From Marisa cornuarietis (taxonomy: Eukaryota > Mollusca > Gastropoda > Architaenioglossa > Ampullariidae), in NCBI GenBank assembly GCA_004794655.1, contig SMMW01000001.1, positions 1,488,001-1,552,000 on the forward strand: a DNA stretch of 64,000 nucleotides, given 5' to 3'. This document shows positions 10,573-24,220 of this stretch, piece after piece. The number at the start of each line of letters is the position of its first letter. Within the stretch, counting starts at the first letter, position 1. A program made the position numbers and the translations under genes. Below the pieces are notes generated by a model. It saw nothing but the letters and a program-made list of their open reading frames with translations. It searched no databases and was not told where the DNA came from.

Positions 10573-13389
10573 TTTCGTACCGTTAACTTAATGATGTTTC
10601 TGCGACTCAGGTTTTTGTTGCTTTTTTTGTGACGTGGTCTCGATACTGAAAGTGAAGGCGGCAGCCTGCTCGAGAAACATTACTTATAGTGACAAAGACA
10701 ATGACAATACTTCATCGATCGTTGTGTAAATTCTACGCCTACAGCGCTCCTCAAAACTACGAAGCCACATAAAAATCACACTCGTTCCCCCACTTAAAAC
10801 ATAATACAGGCCATTAGTGCTACAACTACACGCGACTAGCCATCGCTGCCCAGCAGTGCAAATCAAGGAGGACTACTCCAGGCGACACCGCATCGCTGAC
10901 GAGGGATTTTGCGCTGAAGCTACGACAAGGTGACGACGGGGGTTTTCAACTGTTTATGGCAGAACGCATCGCATTCATCATGGCCCCTTACCTCATCACA
11001 AACATGCTGGCAGCGTGCTGCTGTAGGTACGCCAAAAAAAAAAAAAAACTTCGGGGGAGGGGGATTTCCCTCTCACCCCACCCCCACCTCTCTATTTCTT
11101 TCTTCTTTCCAGTTGATGTCATGGCAATCCGTGGAGAGCGGTGCACGGAGGGTCGCGGTGGCGAGGGTAATACTGCTTAACACGTCTTGAATGCCGTCAT
11201 TAATTTGGCAGAGCCCAGGCAGCTGCTGTTGCTGCATGTGGGTTTTTAGGTCTGGAGGACAGCCGCTGGGGCTGATTGTGCCTGAACATCCGGGCCTCTC
11301 GCCGACCACATCGTGCAGCAATGTCCTGGAGCTTCGCGCGCTGTGCTGTGTGCCTCCTGGCAGTCAGGAGCGGAGAAGAGCGATTCTGTCATAGGTGTCT
11401 GATCCTTGCTTCATTCCCCCACTTCTTCATCCCCCCCACCTCTTCCACACACATACACACACTACCGTCCTAATCTTGGCCAGGTCTGGTACAAATCTTC
11501 TTTGAGTTTTCGTTTTTTCTGTAACTCCTCTATCATTAACACTGCTCGCGTTTTGTTGTCTGCTGGACGAAATTTCATCCTCCGCCCTATTTTTAACTCC
11601 CACCTGTTCAGTTATAAATTGAAATTAAATGAAGTGCTCCTACAGTCTGACAGTGTATGTGAGTCGGGGGTGTGGTGTATGAGAGGGATATGTACGCGCG
11701 CGCATGCGCGTGTTATCACATACAAGGATAATTTATGAGGCATTCATGCGGTTTTAAAGTTATTTGACATCACACACAACAGAAAATTATTCTTTCTCTC
11801 TCTCTCTCTCTCTGTATGATATTATGCTCCGTGCACTTTTAGACAAACATGAAACGGCGATCCTTTGTTGTGCCTAAGAACCACCAGCATCTACAGCAGC
11901 AGAACTAACAGACCGGTGACGCATAACAACTCTACACGCTTGGGCAGTCAGTCACTGAGCGAGCAGACGGACAGAAAATGAACAAAACACTTTGTTCTTT
12001 CTCTTGACCTGACCCACAAACGCTATCGGCGGCTCGAAGAAACAGACCTCATTCGCCAGGAAAGAACGGGTCCCGTGGAGATGATCAAGAATTCCGATGG
12101 TGTTTTCGGTTTGATGATAGTCTTTCTGTACCCAAAGTATGTCGAAGGACTAACTTGAGTCACTGGTCAATCTGTGAAACTTTGTTGAGTGACGTCAGCG
12201 AGTAAGCAAACTCCAACCGCTTGGCTGAGGTAGGGGGTTCGGGTGGGCGGGTGGGTAGGGTTGATCTGATTCCTGCGGAATGTGTCCGTGATGCTGAAGA
12301 CGGCTTCTCTTGGAATGCCGTGCTGATAGTCACGTGAGGGGTTGTGCAAGGTCACTGGCGGTAGTGTTGTCGTCAGCGACCTTTGAAATTACTGTGGGAA
12401 TCAAAGGCTGCATGTGTCTTGCATGGATCTGGTCTTTTGCCCAAGACCAGGAGGCGGCTCAAGAGGCCCCCCCCCCCATCCCGTCGTTGGAGCCGGATGA
12501 CGTCAGTGAAATGTCAGGCAAAGGGAAGGCCGTTTGTGAGGTCAGAAAGCAGTTGTCTACATTGCGTACAGTCTACATTCGTCACGCCACTTGGCTTATG
12601 AGAGCAGTGCGCGTCCTTTACTGGTTGCAGAGATGAGAACGGAAGGTGTTAGCGGAAATCGTTTCGTGAGGTCTGGTCACGCAGGGCATAGGTAGGTCAC
12701 AGAGCACAGAGTTTTCACGGGTATAACTGTGCAGTGGTGCTTGTTTACAGGCGGCTTTACTCCTATAACTGAACGATAATGATGATAAGAAAACACTATA
12801 AACTGCTTAAACTCCCTACAAAAAATGTTTGACTTTATTTTTCCATTTGGCTAGGATTTGATGGTCGTTGCATTCTGAGCTTTTCTTGACAACCTTTCTC
12901 AATCTTCACGACGGGAAATTGTGGAAGAATTATGTCGACTGAAACTGAAGAGAAATCTTTGGTTGCAGACGATCGACTCTGTAGACGATATCTCTCTCTC
13001 TCTCTCTGTCTCATACACACACACACGCACGCACGCAGTTTGACACTAGCATCAAGTCGTACCGTGCGAGGCTACCTTTTGTTTACAACGTCTGTGGTCA
13101 TCTTTGATTTGCCGGGACTTAGTCGCACCATCAGCAGCACGACACAACAGGACACGACTGCAACAGCTGACGCCTTGGGAAAATAAGGAAGCACACCCCA
13201 GCCTACCCCTACCCTCATGTAGCCGGTACAGAAACGTCACTCGTGGCGTACAGCTGGTGCACGTGCCGGTCCTCATAGCGTGTCGTCAAGGTCTGCCACT
13301 GACAGCCACTTGCTCATTAATTTTCTTCGTTTTCGCCTGCAGAGGGCAAGCTGCGTCAGGTGACAGGTTGATGATACTAGCAAAATCTG

Positions 13390-13776
13390 GTATTTTTTTC
13401 TTTCTGTTTGTCTTTGTTTTTGCTTTCCTTCCTTCATTCCTTCTTGTTTTTCTTACCTTTCTTCATTTCTTTCTTTTTCTTCCTTCATTCTTTCAGTTCT
13501 TTATTTCTTTTTTTAAGCATACTTCATTTCTTTTTTTCTTTTCTTCAGTACTTTCTTTCTTTTGTCTTTCCTTCCTTTTTTTTTCTTGGTGGCCTGTCTT
13601 CCTCTTCTCATTTCTTTCCTGCTTCTTTTTCTTTATGCCCGATCTTCCTTCTTTGATTCTTTCTTTTTGTCTGTCCTTCCGTCTCTTATATTATTTTTTC
13701 TTCCTTCGTTTCTTGCTTATTCTTTTTTCTTCCTTCGTTTCTTGCTTATTCTTTTCTTTCCTTCCTATTTTTATTT
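13390..13776. repeat. Polypyrimidine TTCC/TTTC tract upstream of a SINE
   Basis: About 390 bp of almost pure T/C on the plus strand. A similar tract resumes after the SINE (about 13986-14112), so the SINE appears to sit inside it. Open frames through the tract are Phe/Ser/Leu low-complexity artefacts. Confidence 0.9.
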
Positions 13777-13985
13777 GGCGGTTCGGTGGCGCAACGGTTA
13801 GCGCCTGTCACCGATAATTATAATGAGGGTTGACCAAAGAGGATACCTCTTTGGGGTTGGCTGTCCTGTGTTCAACTCTCGTCCCGGGCACGGTGTGTTT
13901 TATCTGCATGTGGCATCTGTTTACAGGGCTGGCGGCCTTGCCGTGATATAGCCTTAGTTGCTGGCTCCACATAAAACACCGATAC
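13777..13985 (+). mobile_element. tRNA-derived SINE (family 1), copy A
   Basis: It begins GGCGGTTCGGTGGCGCAACG and contains GGTTAGCGCCTGTCACC (A-box region), TGTGTTCAACTCTCG (B-box-like), CTGCATGTGGCATCTG, GCCTTGCCGTGATATAGCC and a TAAAACACC tail. These blocks recur in the same order at 17689, 37811 and 38941. This copy carries about 33 extra bases after the A-box region, including a perfect 9-bp hairpin at 13834-13854. Confidence 0.85.
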
Positions 13986-15759
13986 CCCCCCTTCCCTCAC
14001 TCCTATTTTTCGTTATTCTTGGTGTCTTTCCTTCATTTCATTTCCTTCTTTTTTCTTCCTTTTTTCTTTCATTTCTGTTTTCCTTACTTCAGTTCTTTCT
14101 TTCTCCTTCCTGGTTATTACTTGTGTCCTCTTCTGACTTAGCCTTACGTCTCCTGAGGCTGGAGGTCTTGAAAACAAGTCTGAGATCACCGGTCTTAAAT
14201 AGCAGGTCAGCTTAGTTAAGTAAGGTCCAAATAGTCGACTTGCCGCTTGAGACCATATTATAGTTTAGAATCATTGTCAAGCCCTCACGTGAACACCAGC
14301 CAGCGCTGGGGACACTAAGCCAAAAGACTTGGACTGGCAAGACCTCACATGAAACCAACCTCTGGTGTGAGGTAGCATGCTGTCATGAGGAGCGGCTGTC
14401 ACATGTGAGGTTGTGAGGTGTGAGGCAAGCCCTTACGAGACCCTGTGTCGTGTGGTAACATTTTTGCATTCTCTTTGCCAGGATCTCTAAACATGGTGAC
14501 CACTTACGGCCTTTTAAATCAATCGTGTAACTCTTCAACTAACAGAGCACACAACACAGTATGGGGAACACGTGACCTGCATATTATAAAAAAACTTATA
14601 TCAAGCACACTAATGCACAATGCTTTATATGATCGAAATGACTTGTAATGTATGGCACGAATATTTCATATTTATTAGGAAACTTAAGTGCAGTGAGTGT
14701 AATAGTAATCAAGATAGTAAGAAATACGAAACTGTTTCATAGGAAGGAAGATCGTGAAATTAATATATGGCTTGTGTTGATTTACACAAGATGTTTGTTT
14801 ATTTCAAACAAACTGAAAACCGTCTTGAAATACAGACGACTTAAAGCGGAAGGTCACTGACACGAATGAAGCAAGATGGTAAACTGATGTTTTCTTAACA
14901 AACACGTTAAAGGACAGCAAACTTCTTTCTAATGATTAGAGAAAGCTAAGTGCGGGATACTTTTTCCCCAAATCTGGTTGAATATACCCGTTCCATTCTC
15001 AAGAAATACAGATATAGACACAACCATGCACAAAAAGTGATCAAAATCGTGATGTCACGTTTGTACACAATTACAGAGAATGAACATATGGCCCCAGCTC
15101 TCTCATTGGCTGATACCTTTACAACGTAAGCGTATTCGTGTACAATCCCGACGTCAGTGTTGCTGACCTTGACCTGTGCATAGTGATGTTTGCAGGTGTG
15201 CATCTTGGTAATAGAAAGAGCGATATTCGCCTCGATTGGAGGAAAATGCTATCCTGCACTTAGCTTTATTCGGTCATTAGAACAAAGATTTGCAGTCATT
15301 TCATGTCTCCTCTAAACATGTCAGTGTCATACCTTGCATCTTTATAAATTCAGCCAACACTCTGCTAAATTTTAAACTAAATGGTGTCTTTACTTTACCC
15401 AATCATTGAAAAAACTCACCCCAATCGTCCTTTAAGCTAACTAAAGACTAAGACTTATCAAGGCAAGTGTGCATAATACGCAACTGATCGACATGAGGCA
15501 AAAGGCTGCCATCACTTGAGGAGGAAAGTGCGTCTTTCGGTTTTATTAAAGAATGATGTGTGGTCTGCGAACGGGCGGTGATGCGCTGACGTTAAGGATG
15601 TGAAACGGACCAACGGCTTTAGGTATTTCAGGCTCTGCGATGGTCCTCGGGCAAGAATTGCTGGAGATGCAGTGGTCGAGCTGCTCACGGTGTTGGAGGT
15701 GCTGTCGTTGATTGCAGGGTAGGGGATGTGCAGTTTGAGCTGGAGTAAAAAAACACTGC

Positions 15760-15835
15760 CTGCGTCATCAAGGATCGAACCTGGGCGAACTTCAACATCT
15801 GACGCTAACCGCCGTGAGGGGAGAATCTGGAACGC
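15760..15835 (-). mobile_element. tRNA-like SINE head fragment
   Basis: On the minus strand GGCGGTTAGCGTCAGATG is followed by CAGGTTCGATCCTTGATG. These resemble the A and B boxes of a tRNA-derived SINE. No body was recognised. Confidence 0.4.
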
Positions 15836-17688
15836 CGTGACTGCTTAACGGCCGATGTTTTATCGCTTGTAACCGGGAATGAAGTAGAGAGAAGAGTGTT
15901 TTTTAAATCCTACAAAAATAAGCGATGTTGGCGAGCGGGGGAGAGGAGATTACATCGCAACCATCTGTTGCTTTGCGCGTGACTCCTATTGAAACGACCT
16001 TGCGACGAATAGCTAATGATGGCGAGAGGAACATCTGGTAAGTAGAACTAGGAAGATATGAGTTCACAAGTTCTCATCGCAAATTTTTGCTGCCATCGAT
16101 GAGCACGGCGTCTGGTGGGACTTTTTGGTTTCTTGATAACCCGGGCCATCAGGCGTCGGGAGTTTTTGACGCTTTGATAATCAGGGGCTCAGTGTCTAAA
16201 CTTTAAAATTATTTTGTAGAAGCGAATTTAGAAGTGTTTTTAGGGAACTGCTTCTAAAACTGAGGTACGGAAATTATTTTAAAATTATTTTACGAACAAT
16301 TTTGGAGCTGTTCTGTTTTGAAAGAAATGACCACCGTTCTCAGATTCACCTTCAGAGAAGAACTCAATGTGTTGACAAGTAAAGAAGAGACCTATGAAAA
16401 AAATAAAATGACGATGAGTTGTTTCAGCGGCTTAGATTATTTTATGTTCAAACTATATTTTAACCAAAAAAGTACTCTCGTAACTTACCATATTGTTTTT
16501 GCAAACAAATTTCTACCATATATGCAGTGGTCGAGTCGTCTCATTGTGTTGGTCGAGGTGGTCTGTCCAGTCGCGTGGTGATCTATATCTCTTTATATCC
16601 CACCATGCTGACAGTGCTCGCCATAAGTGCCGTGCATGCCATTGTCTTTGTTATACTGTTGTTGAATCTGACAAGTAAACATTCCATTCAGTAATTTTGC
16701 TTCCACTTTGTATGAACATTTATCCTTTGACTGATTTTTCTGTGGGAGCCGCCATTTTGCATGTGCCGACAAGAATGGAAGTCTGTCTTAATCCCTTTTA
16801 TTTTATTTCAAACAATTTTAGTTTCAAATATTCTGAATTTGTTTTGTACACCACGTTTAGAAGCATTCTATAAAATTTGTCTTAACTGCTTGTAGAACCT
16901 CAATGTGTTTGAAGTTTGAAATGTATTGTGCTACTGGCCCCAGACCTTTGCGCGGCTACTGATGTCGACTTCTGCACAATCTAAGCGTTGACGTGGATTT
17001 CCAACATGTTTCTACCAACATTTTTTGTTCAAGGGAGATGGAGGGAGGAAAGTTTCGAATCTACCCGTCTTGGGATACCCGGATTTTTAATGGGGTGATG
17101 GATGTAGACAAAGATGGGTGCGTCGTATCTAAGCTTGGGTGGATGCTGTTTGACACGCTAAATCCCTTTTTATGAGGCTGATTTATGTGTCTGTTGTCAT
17201 GGTTACGGCATCTACCGCTGCAATCGACCGTGGTCTGTTATTGGACCTGTAGTTTGTCATTCGGCTGTCGTAGCTCGACTCTCTGTCACCATCGTAAACA
17301 TTTAATAACACAACTCTGTAATCACTGAAAACATTTCATGAGACCATTTGACATATGTGGGGTGTGACACACTTGACACAACCACAGCGTTACACTACAG
17401 AACAAATCCAATCGACTAATTATGATAGGCAAACTCGAACATTTTTTAAGGGTTTTTTTTTCTTCATCAGCTGTAATCCTACGTTTTCCCCATCTCCACC
17501 ACTCCGCAATAAACGGTACATTTTATTCAACGGAATGGAAAACGCCTCCTTGGTTCGACCGATAAGGAAAGAAAACCTCTAGTTTGATAATCTCGTACTA
17601 CCAGAAATGTTATTCTGCGATGGCAGAAATAAACTAGTATGTTATTACCATTTTAATACCTTTGTTCAACGTTTCGTGTGGTGTATGT

Positions 17689-17857
17689 GCGGTCCGGTGG
17701 TGCCTGTCACCAATACAGTGAAGGTTGCCTGTCCTGGGTTCAGATCTCGTCTCGGCCACGCTGTTTTTTCTCTGCATGTGGCATCTGGTTACAGGGCTGG
17801 CTGCCTTGCCGTGATATAGCCTTAGTTGTTGGCTCGGCGTAAAATACCAATCCCCCG
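17689..17857 (+). mobile_element. tRNA-derived SINE (family 1), copy B, A-box deleted
   Basis: It shares the GCGGTCCGGTGG start, CTGTCACCAATACAGTGAAG, CCTGGGTTCAGATCTCGTC, TGCATGTGGCATCTGGTTAC and CCGTGATATAGCC blocks with the other copies. Compared with them, about 15 bp carrying the A-box-like CGCAACGGTTAGCGC is missing. Confidence 0.85.
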
Positions 17858-19773
17858 TCCTGTATTATATATTTAGAGGCCACAGTTCAATGCGAGAAGG
17901 CACTGTGCTTAACATGATTACTGGTCCGATTGTAGTTTGTTTGGCTTTGCATCGCTTTGGCTGTTCTTATACAGCCGAGCAACAAAAGTGTACCAGTCAA
18001 TAAATCTGGTTGTGTGCACTGCTACACGTTTGGTGTTAGTACAATTGTCTATCATACTTAGACATTGTTAAAAACTATTCACATTTTTAGTCGTCCAATT
18101 GTCTATGATTTACGAGCTGTAGAAGTAAAGAACTGTAACGTATTCTTCGTAAAAAAAAAAAAGTTATTTGTTTCTGTTCTAATCTTGTCGGCATCTATGG
18201 ACAGAGTGAAAGACCTGTGTACAGCGACAAGATCTGGCTCGTACCAGTATCATGTTACTTCGAATTTATATCGTCAGTTGAAAAATTAGTCAAGAAAAAA
18301 ACAGTTTATCCACGTCTGTTTTTGCCCTTTTTGTAAAACACAATAAAGTTTCTAAAGGTCGCGGTCTGGATTCTGTGTGATTCATGGATCAAAGTCTGTT
18401 AACTCGTTCGGATTGATATAGATGGGGGAAATAACGAACTCCTTGCAATGACAGTATTTCTCTTCGGCTTCGCAGAGTACTTGGCAGAAACTCGGGTTTT
18501 ATTTTCAATAAGATGGAGATTGTTCTTCCCCTACCCTGACAACTTTAGTGACAAAGTTTTTTTCTTTGCCTGCTTCCCAGCGAGTCTATCTGCCCATCAG
18601 TCTGTGTGCATTGTCTTTAAGTGTTACTAAGCTGTACTAAGCTCTTGTGCCTGTGTTTGTATGTTTATACCTTATGTACCTTACTGTGTGCAATCATATG
18701 TTTGTTAATCTATTACTGGTAGCTATTACTTTTACATAGCTCACTGAGCATTCAGGGATCTAAACTACATGATGAATCCATTAGAAGTAGTAGTAGTAGC
18801 CGACAGCTGTAGTCTGGATAACAACACTTTCTGCCATCGGCTTCTATCAGAGCCTGAACCTTACCCGCAATGTCCCCCTCCTATTGTTATTTTCATTTTG
18901 CTGCTTCTTAGACATCGGCTAGAAAGTTTTTATCTAAATACGAGTCTGTGCAGGCGGCGAGCTGCAGCGGTGGAGTAAAGCAGAGAATTTTCCAGAAAAG
19001 TGATCATAATATTATTTTAAAATGTTCTGTCGTCTTGTTTCTTATTATCTTCATAGGTCGCACTGGTGTCTGGACGCCAGGAACAGGAACCTGTTGCTAA
19101 TTTATCGTCTTATTTGCAACAGCTGACAGTGTCTGCTGTTCACGTGGTGGGCAGTGAGTTGTGTGCGTGCACCTGCTGAGTCATAGTCACACTAAGTACA
19201 CAGACAACTAGTGTCGACCTCGCCTAGTTTCTATCTTTATGAACTCTTCAAACGATTCTTTAAAACCAGAGCTGATACCATTTTTACTCACACGGCAGTT
19301 TCATCGTGTCTTGAATTAACAGGAGTTTTTATTATGTTTCATTCAGTAAAGGAAGGGCCATTTATTGTAGTCTTTATTCCTTCATTCGTTCATAATTTAC
19401 GCGCACAGAAAGAAAGACACTGGACAGACCCATGCGTTCTCGCACGCGCGCACACACATATTCACGCCGGAAGATATAAATTGAGTTTGATAGCGACAAG
19501 GATCCCAAAACTGTTTTGACATAAGCACTTTTCACACTTAGAGGCTTTTAAGGAACCTTTAACATCGTAACCGACAAAATGACAACCTCGTTTTTTGTTG
19601 TTAGCGCTTCGTAAAAGAACATGGAGGGGTGGGGTTAGTCCTATGGACGACGTCATTGCTTTAAAGTTTCCCTTTTTTCGAATGCAACAGCAACAATGGC
19701 TAGGCTGGACAGGGTCTAAAAGCCATGACATCAGGTTTACTACAAAGTACAAATTGTCCAAGCCCCTATATTG

Positions 19774-20210
19774 CTTCACGGACGTAAAACGTGGACCCTG
19801 CTAGCCCATGCGGAGAGGATAATCCAGGCATTCGACAACACGTGTCTAAGGAGGCTGCTTTGTACGAAATGACTTTGTACGAAAACATAGTCACCACACT
19901 CGTAGGACGCCAGCAACAGTCAAGTGATGTAAGCTGGTTTGGTCATGTGACCTGGTACAACACTTTGTCGAAGATCGTCCTTCAAGGTACCACGACTTAA
20001 TTAAGGGAGGTCGACATCACGGTGGTCAGAGGAATAAGTGACAGTAACGGGGAAGAATGGACTGGTCTGGTCATCCCTTGCAGGACCTGCTCACCATCTC
20101 CCAAGACAGGCCTATGAGCGAACCTTCTGCCGCCCAATCTATCCATGTACTCTCCTCTCCCCAATGACCAATGCCAGTCAAGGAACTAATGAATTAATTA
20201 ATTAATTAAT
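19774..20210 (+). mobile_element. Decayed non-LTR retrotransposon, reverse transcriptase C-terminus
   Basis: Interrupted frames read LHGRKTWTLLAHAERI, then QAFDNTCLRRLL, then SWFGHVTWYNTLSKIVLQGT, then a GRHHGGQR-like block. This order (KTWTLL, IQAFENKCLRRLL, WFGHV, GRR.GRQ) is characteristic of the C-terminal domain of LINE reverse transcriptases common in invertebrates. Stops and frameshifts show it is dead. The element ends in a TTAA-repeat tail (20191-20210). I cannot set the clade from this fragment. Confidence 0.75.
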
Positions 20211-22384
20211 ATTCTCTGTGCACAGGAAATGTGCCCATTATATTAATCTTTTCCCGTCACCTATTTTTCCTTCCATTCTTTGTGTAACTGTGTAGGCTTA
20301 TTAAATTATTTACGTTTTCCTTTTCATTTCACGGCAGTTTAAATCAGTGCAAAATGTCTGGCGATCAGCGCCACGCCAGATTCTCGTCTAGATCACGTTG
20401 CTATGACGCCCACTGTCTTCTCAGCTGATTGGCGCGTTCATCGTATGAGTGTGTTCACATTACGTCACGTCTGACCTTTAAGATGGTCGGCGCCATGTTG
20501 TTTTTAAAGGCGGTTGTTTGGTGTTTCTTTTAGTTGAGCATGATTGCTTCCATCTTGGTCCCGACACATCTCAAAATGGCCAAAAGAGTAAGTAAGTGGG
20601 TGGTGGAGCTCAGTCGCTGCTTAATGCGAGCTGTCTAGTCGTCGAGGTAAGACGACTTTCGTGAATAGAAGATTCAGAGAGAGAGAGAGAAGAGGATAAA
20701 GCAGTCACGTGACAGCCTAATGGAGTGTTGGGAAAAGAGGACTAGCAGCATATTTCCTTTATAGAAGGATACTGTGATACAAAAACTTAGCAACCAATAA
20801 TAAAACGATATTTCCATAAAGACTCCTCTGTCGTTGTAGTACATACGGGCATTGTGACTTTATCGCTCAGAATGAAGGGCCCTTTCTCGAACGTTTGGCG
20901 AATGGTTTTTAATTCATAAAATCTGAAACACAGAACTGGCATTAATCTGAGGCGAAAAGGATGAGTTGGGGAAGAAAGGTGCGAACGGTAGACCCGGCCG
21001 GGTGGGGTTGGGGTGATCGAGACGAGTCCCGATATAAAGGAGGAAGTGGAGATAAAAGTGTCCTTGAAGAAAATTCCGAAACTGATTTTTTTTTCCTATT
21101 ATTTGCTCGATTCTGTAACAACCTGCGCAGTTGCGAGAGTTCCATTGTATAACGAATGAAGAGGAACGCCGCTTTTACTCTATTATCGTGCTATTTTAAA
21201 AGGATCCAGTGCGAAGACACGGTCCCAGCGGCCTCAAGCAACCTCAGTTATCAACTCTAGCAGGCTGTCTGTACGGTTTACGTTGAAGCTGGTAAATAAA
21301 TTATCTGACATTTCTCGCCACATAATTTCCCATCGTCTCTCGTATTGTTGCTTAAAAGCCGCCAGGGAAAACGAAAGTGGCTTTGGCCCTTTGGTCGGAT
21401 GAGGCTTCATAGAAGATCGATCGGTCAAAGTAGAGTTACTTCCACTCGATGCGAAACAAGAACGTTTTAAAAAACGATATTTACTCAGACCTGCTGTGGC
21501 GTTTGTGCATACTTTGGAGTTGAACCTCTTTATAAAAACAGCAGTTGTTACCGAGATAAAGCATTTAAGCTTTTTTTTAATGAGGAACTGAAACTTCTTT
21601 TTCAGAACTTCGTACGATCCATTGTTTTGTCAGAAAACATAACGGAAAACCCTTGCGCTGGTCGAACAACAAAAAACCCTGTTTCTTTTCACAAAAATGG
21701 CTGTAAAAACTGGATAAAGTTAAAATCCAATTTCAAGAAGGATTAAGATTGTATGCGGAAGTTGACAGAATCATCTACTGTTTATAGGGCTGCGATTTTT
21801 CCATCCTGTTTCCATGCCTTTAACTCCCTCCCACCACCACCACCACCACCTACCCACCATGTTGTGTATCCTGTTCTAAAAGCAATGGTGAAGAGGAATG
21901 CTGCTCTGGAGTGGGCAATAAAATGGCAGAGCTGATACCACATACCTCCCTTCGGCAACATTAAGAGACAGGAAATGGGGACGTGCGGGCAGTTAAACGT
22001 GCAGCTCCAAATGCACATCGAATTGCACCCAGAACTGTCTTCGCTAGTGCTTGATTTGGTCGGCTACAGAACAAAAATGTCGTTTTCTCAAATTTGCATT
22101 CCAAAAGAAAAACTGTTTTAGTGAGAATTGTACAATTCTTTCTCGAGGCTTTCAATGCCTCCCTTTCTCCTAGTGTTTCCAGTCAGACCTGACATTTCAA
22201 GGGCTGGCGTTTAAAAGCTTTTTTGTTTTGTCTACTTCCCAAGTTCCATTTTCGTTTTTCTGTGTTTAAGAAAGTGTTAAACTAAAATGTTTTCAACGCT
22301 TTTCTTTGTAGTGTGTCGAGGCTATTTTTTTAACACTGAACATTGAGCTCACTCTCAGTCTTTCAGTTAATCTTGTTGGGAAGT

Positions 22385-22680
22385 CGTTAAGCTTTTGTTT
22401 CTTGTTAGACAGTCATAAGTGTACATAGATCTTGGTGGAAAGCTATGGGGTACTGTATGTAATATTTTGATGTTATTTTGGTATACAGTCGCAGTTGCTT
22501 GTAAATATCTTTTCATACAATCACAATATCTTGTCGATATCTTGTCGGAAAGCCATAACAGTTTATTGTTGAACTTGTCTTTATCATGGCGTTCTGTCAT
22601 AAACTCTTGCCTATATCTTGTTGGAGAATCATGAGAGCTTGCAGGTATCTTGTTGGAGTCATAAGGGTTTATCGGTATGT
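22385..22680. repeat. Degenerate minisatellite with TATCTTGTTGGA core
   Basis: Diverged units share TCTTGTTGGA/TCTTGTCGGA followed by an (A)TCATRAG-like block. They recur about every 35-50 bp and are clearest between 22520 and 22670. Confidence 0.6.
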
Positions 22681-23385
22681 TGCTGTAAGAACTAGGAAGA
22701 GTTTGTGTTAGGAATTAGTGATGTGGTGTTGTCATTGTTAAACTATTGTTCGTTTGCCTGTATCTTGTTTTCTTTACTAACATAAAGCTTTAATTATTTA
22801 GCTTCTCTTACAGCGTTATTGTAACAATGAATCACGTGATATAATATTGTGAAACTAAGGAAACACACTTTCCGCTTGTGCACATTGTCGTTATCCCCAT
22901 GATACCTTTCTTTATCTTTCTTTTGTTGGCGGTTTCATACTTAGATACTAGATATTTGCCATTTTTCTAACTGTTGTCCGATAATTTCTGTTTTTCTTTT
23001 CTTTGCGGACTTTTTTGAGATGTAATGATGAAAATAAGTGATTAGTGTAGCTGGTTGACTATTTTAAAGGAAAGATTTTCCACTAGTGGTGGTGATGATA
23101 ATGATGGACTATTACTAAGTTATTGTCGAGAATTATTTGCCGTGAATGCATCTTTAAACGTTTTTTTACCAACAGGTTCATCGTAATAGTTCAGGATACA
23201 CGCACTTCTGTAGTGTTTATTCAGTAGTTGTCTTTCTTTGCAGGTTGTGTTCATTAGTATCCTTTAGTCTCGACTGTAATGTGCCTTGGATCCGAGTAAC
23301 TATTCACTACAGTGTGGTATTCGCTACAGAAATGATGGGACATTCGTTACAGCGTGACATTCGCTTGCTTTCCGTTTTGTTCCAG

Positions 23386-23561
23386 GAGTTACCGCAACCC
23401 CAACCAGGCAGAGATCTTAGCTGAGTTCCCTAGCCATAATCGCCCTAAGACCGTTCCCCTGCACCGGCCTCTGGTGCCGCAGCCATACTTCTTCAGACAC
23501 TACGTGGCCCACCCCGGGGCTGCTTCCATCGTCACCCAACTCCAACGACACCCGAGTGGAG
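23386..23561 (+). CDS. Exon 2 of unrecognised coiled-coil protein gene
   Basis: This 176-nt exon has the acceptor TTTTGTTCCAG and the donor GGAG|GTGAGTCC. It encodes residues 28-86 of the partial chain plus one base. The product is Pro, Arg and His rich, with NPNQAEILAEFPSHNR, a VPLHRPLVPQPYFFRHYV block and the end TQLQRHPSG. GC content and codon choice rise sharply over the flanks, as expected of a real exon. It enters in phase 2 and leaves in phase 1, matching the acceptor at 51012. No domain is recognised; the aromatic, proline-rich centre could be a short binding motif, but that is a guess. Downstream of the donor the frame stays open only to about 23614. Confidence 0.8.
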
Positions 23562-24220
23562 GTGAGTCCCGCCAGCAGCATCCTGGTCAGTCATCACACC
23601 TTCTGAACGATTAGTTGGCCGTTCTTTGGCGATTTGACCTTAACGTTTCTCTCTCTCCCAACCAGCTCATGAGGCACTTCAGTTTTAAATCCTTTCGTGC
23701 CTTGTTCATCAGTCACCGGTAGTGCTTTAAGCTCTCAAGAACAAGTAGAGAACGTGGCAGACGAAGAATATGTGTGTGTCGGCGGAGCGGGGGTGGTGGA
23801 GGCGAGTTCATGCATTGTACTCTCTCGGGCCGGAGGCTAGAAAGCTAAACAGAAAATGCTACATAACTTTTGTAAGCGATGTACAGACGGCGGAAGGAGA
23901 CGGTTGTACTCCGCCTTACTCCCTGCTCTAGACACAGTGAACCACTTACATATCACTACCATCACTAGGATAAAGGACTCTTACCTTTTTCTCTTGTGTA
24001 TATGAAGTGTATGTAAGCAAATACGCTTTGCAAGAAGCAGTTGCACACTTTAGTTTAAAACTTTGGCGTAGCTGTAGGGGAACAACCCTGGCTGGATTCA
24101 CTTCTTTTAAGCGCCATGTCTGCTCCATCTCAGAAAAGAGCAGCCTTTAAATAAGAAATGAAGTCAAGCAGCTTGTCAAGACGTGTCATAGAACACGCAC
24201 GTCAACACAGAGTTAATCAG

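Larger units (their letters stand above)
4633..23385 (+). other. Intron 1 (about 18.8 kb)
   Basis: This lies between the donor at 4633 and the acceptor TTTTGTTCCAG ending at 23385. I find no convincing additional exon. It carries minisatellites (5075-5395, 22385-22680), microsatellites, a 380-bp polypyrimidine tract, two SINE families, a decayed LINE reverse-transcriptase end (19774-20210) and scattered tRNA-like fragments. The remaining stretches, for example 10600-13380, 14200-15700, 16000-17600, 18000-19700 and 20250-22300, show nothing I can name. Confidence 0.55.

Noticed and set aside
13104..13817. 237-codon open frame
   Set aside because: It runs through a pure T/C tract and gives Phe/Ser/Leu low complexity; this is an artefact of the tract and the adjacent SINE.
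15660..16575. Repeated GCAGTGGTCGAG..GTGTTGG..GGT motif (15669 and 16524)
   Set aside because: Two short similar stretches about 850 bp apart; similarity too short to define an element.
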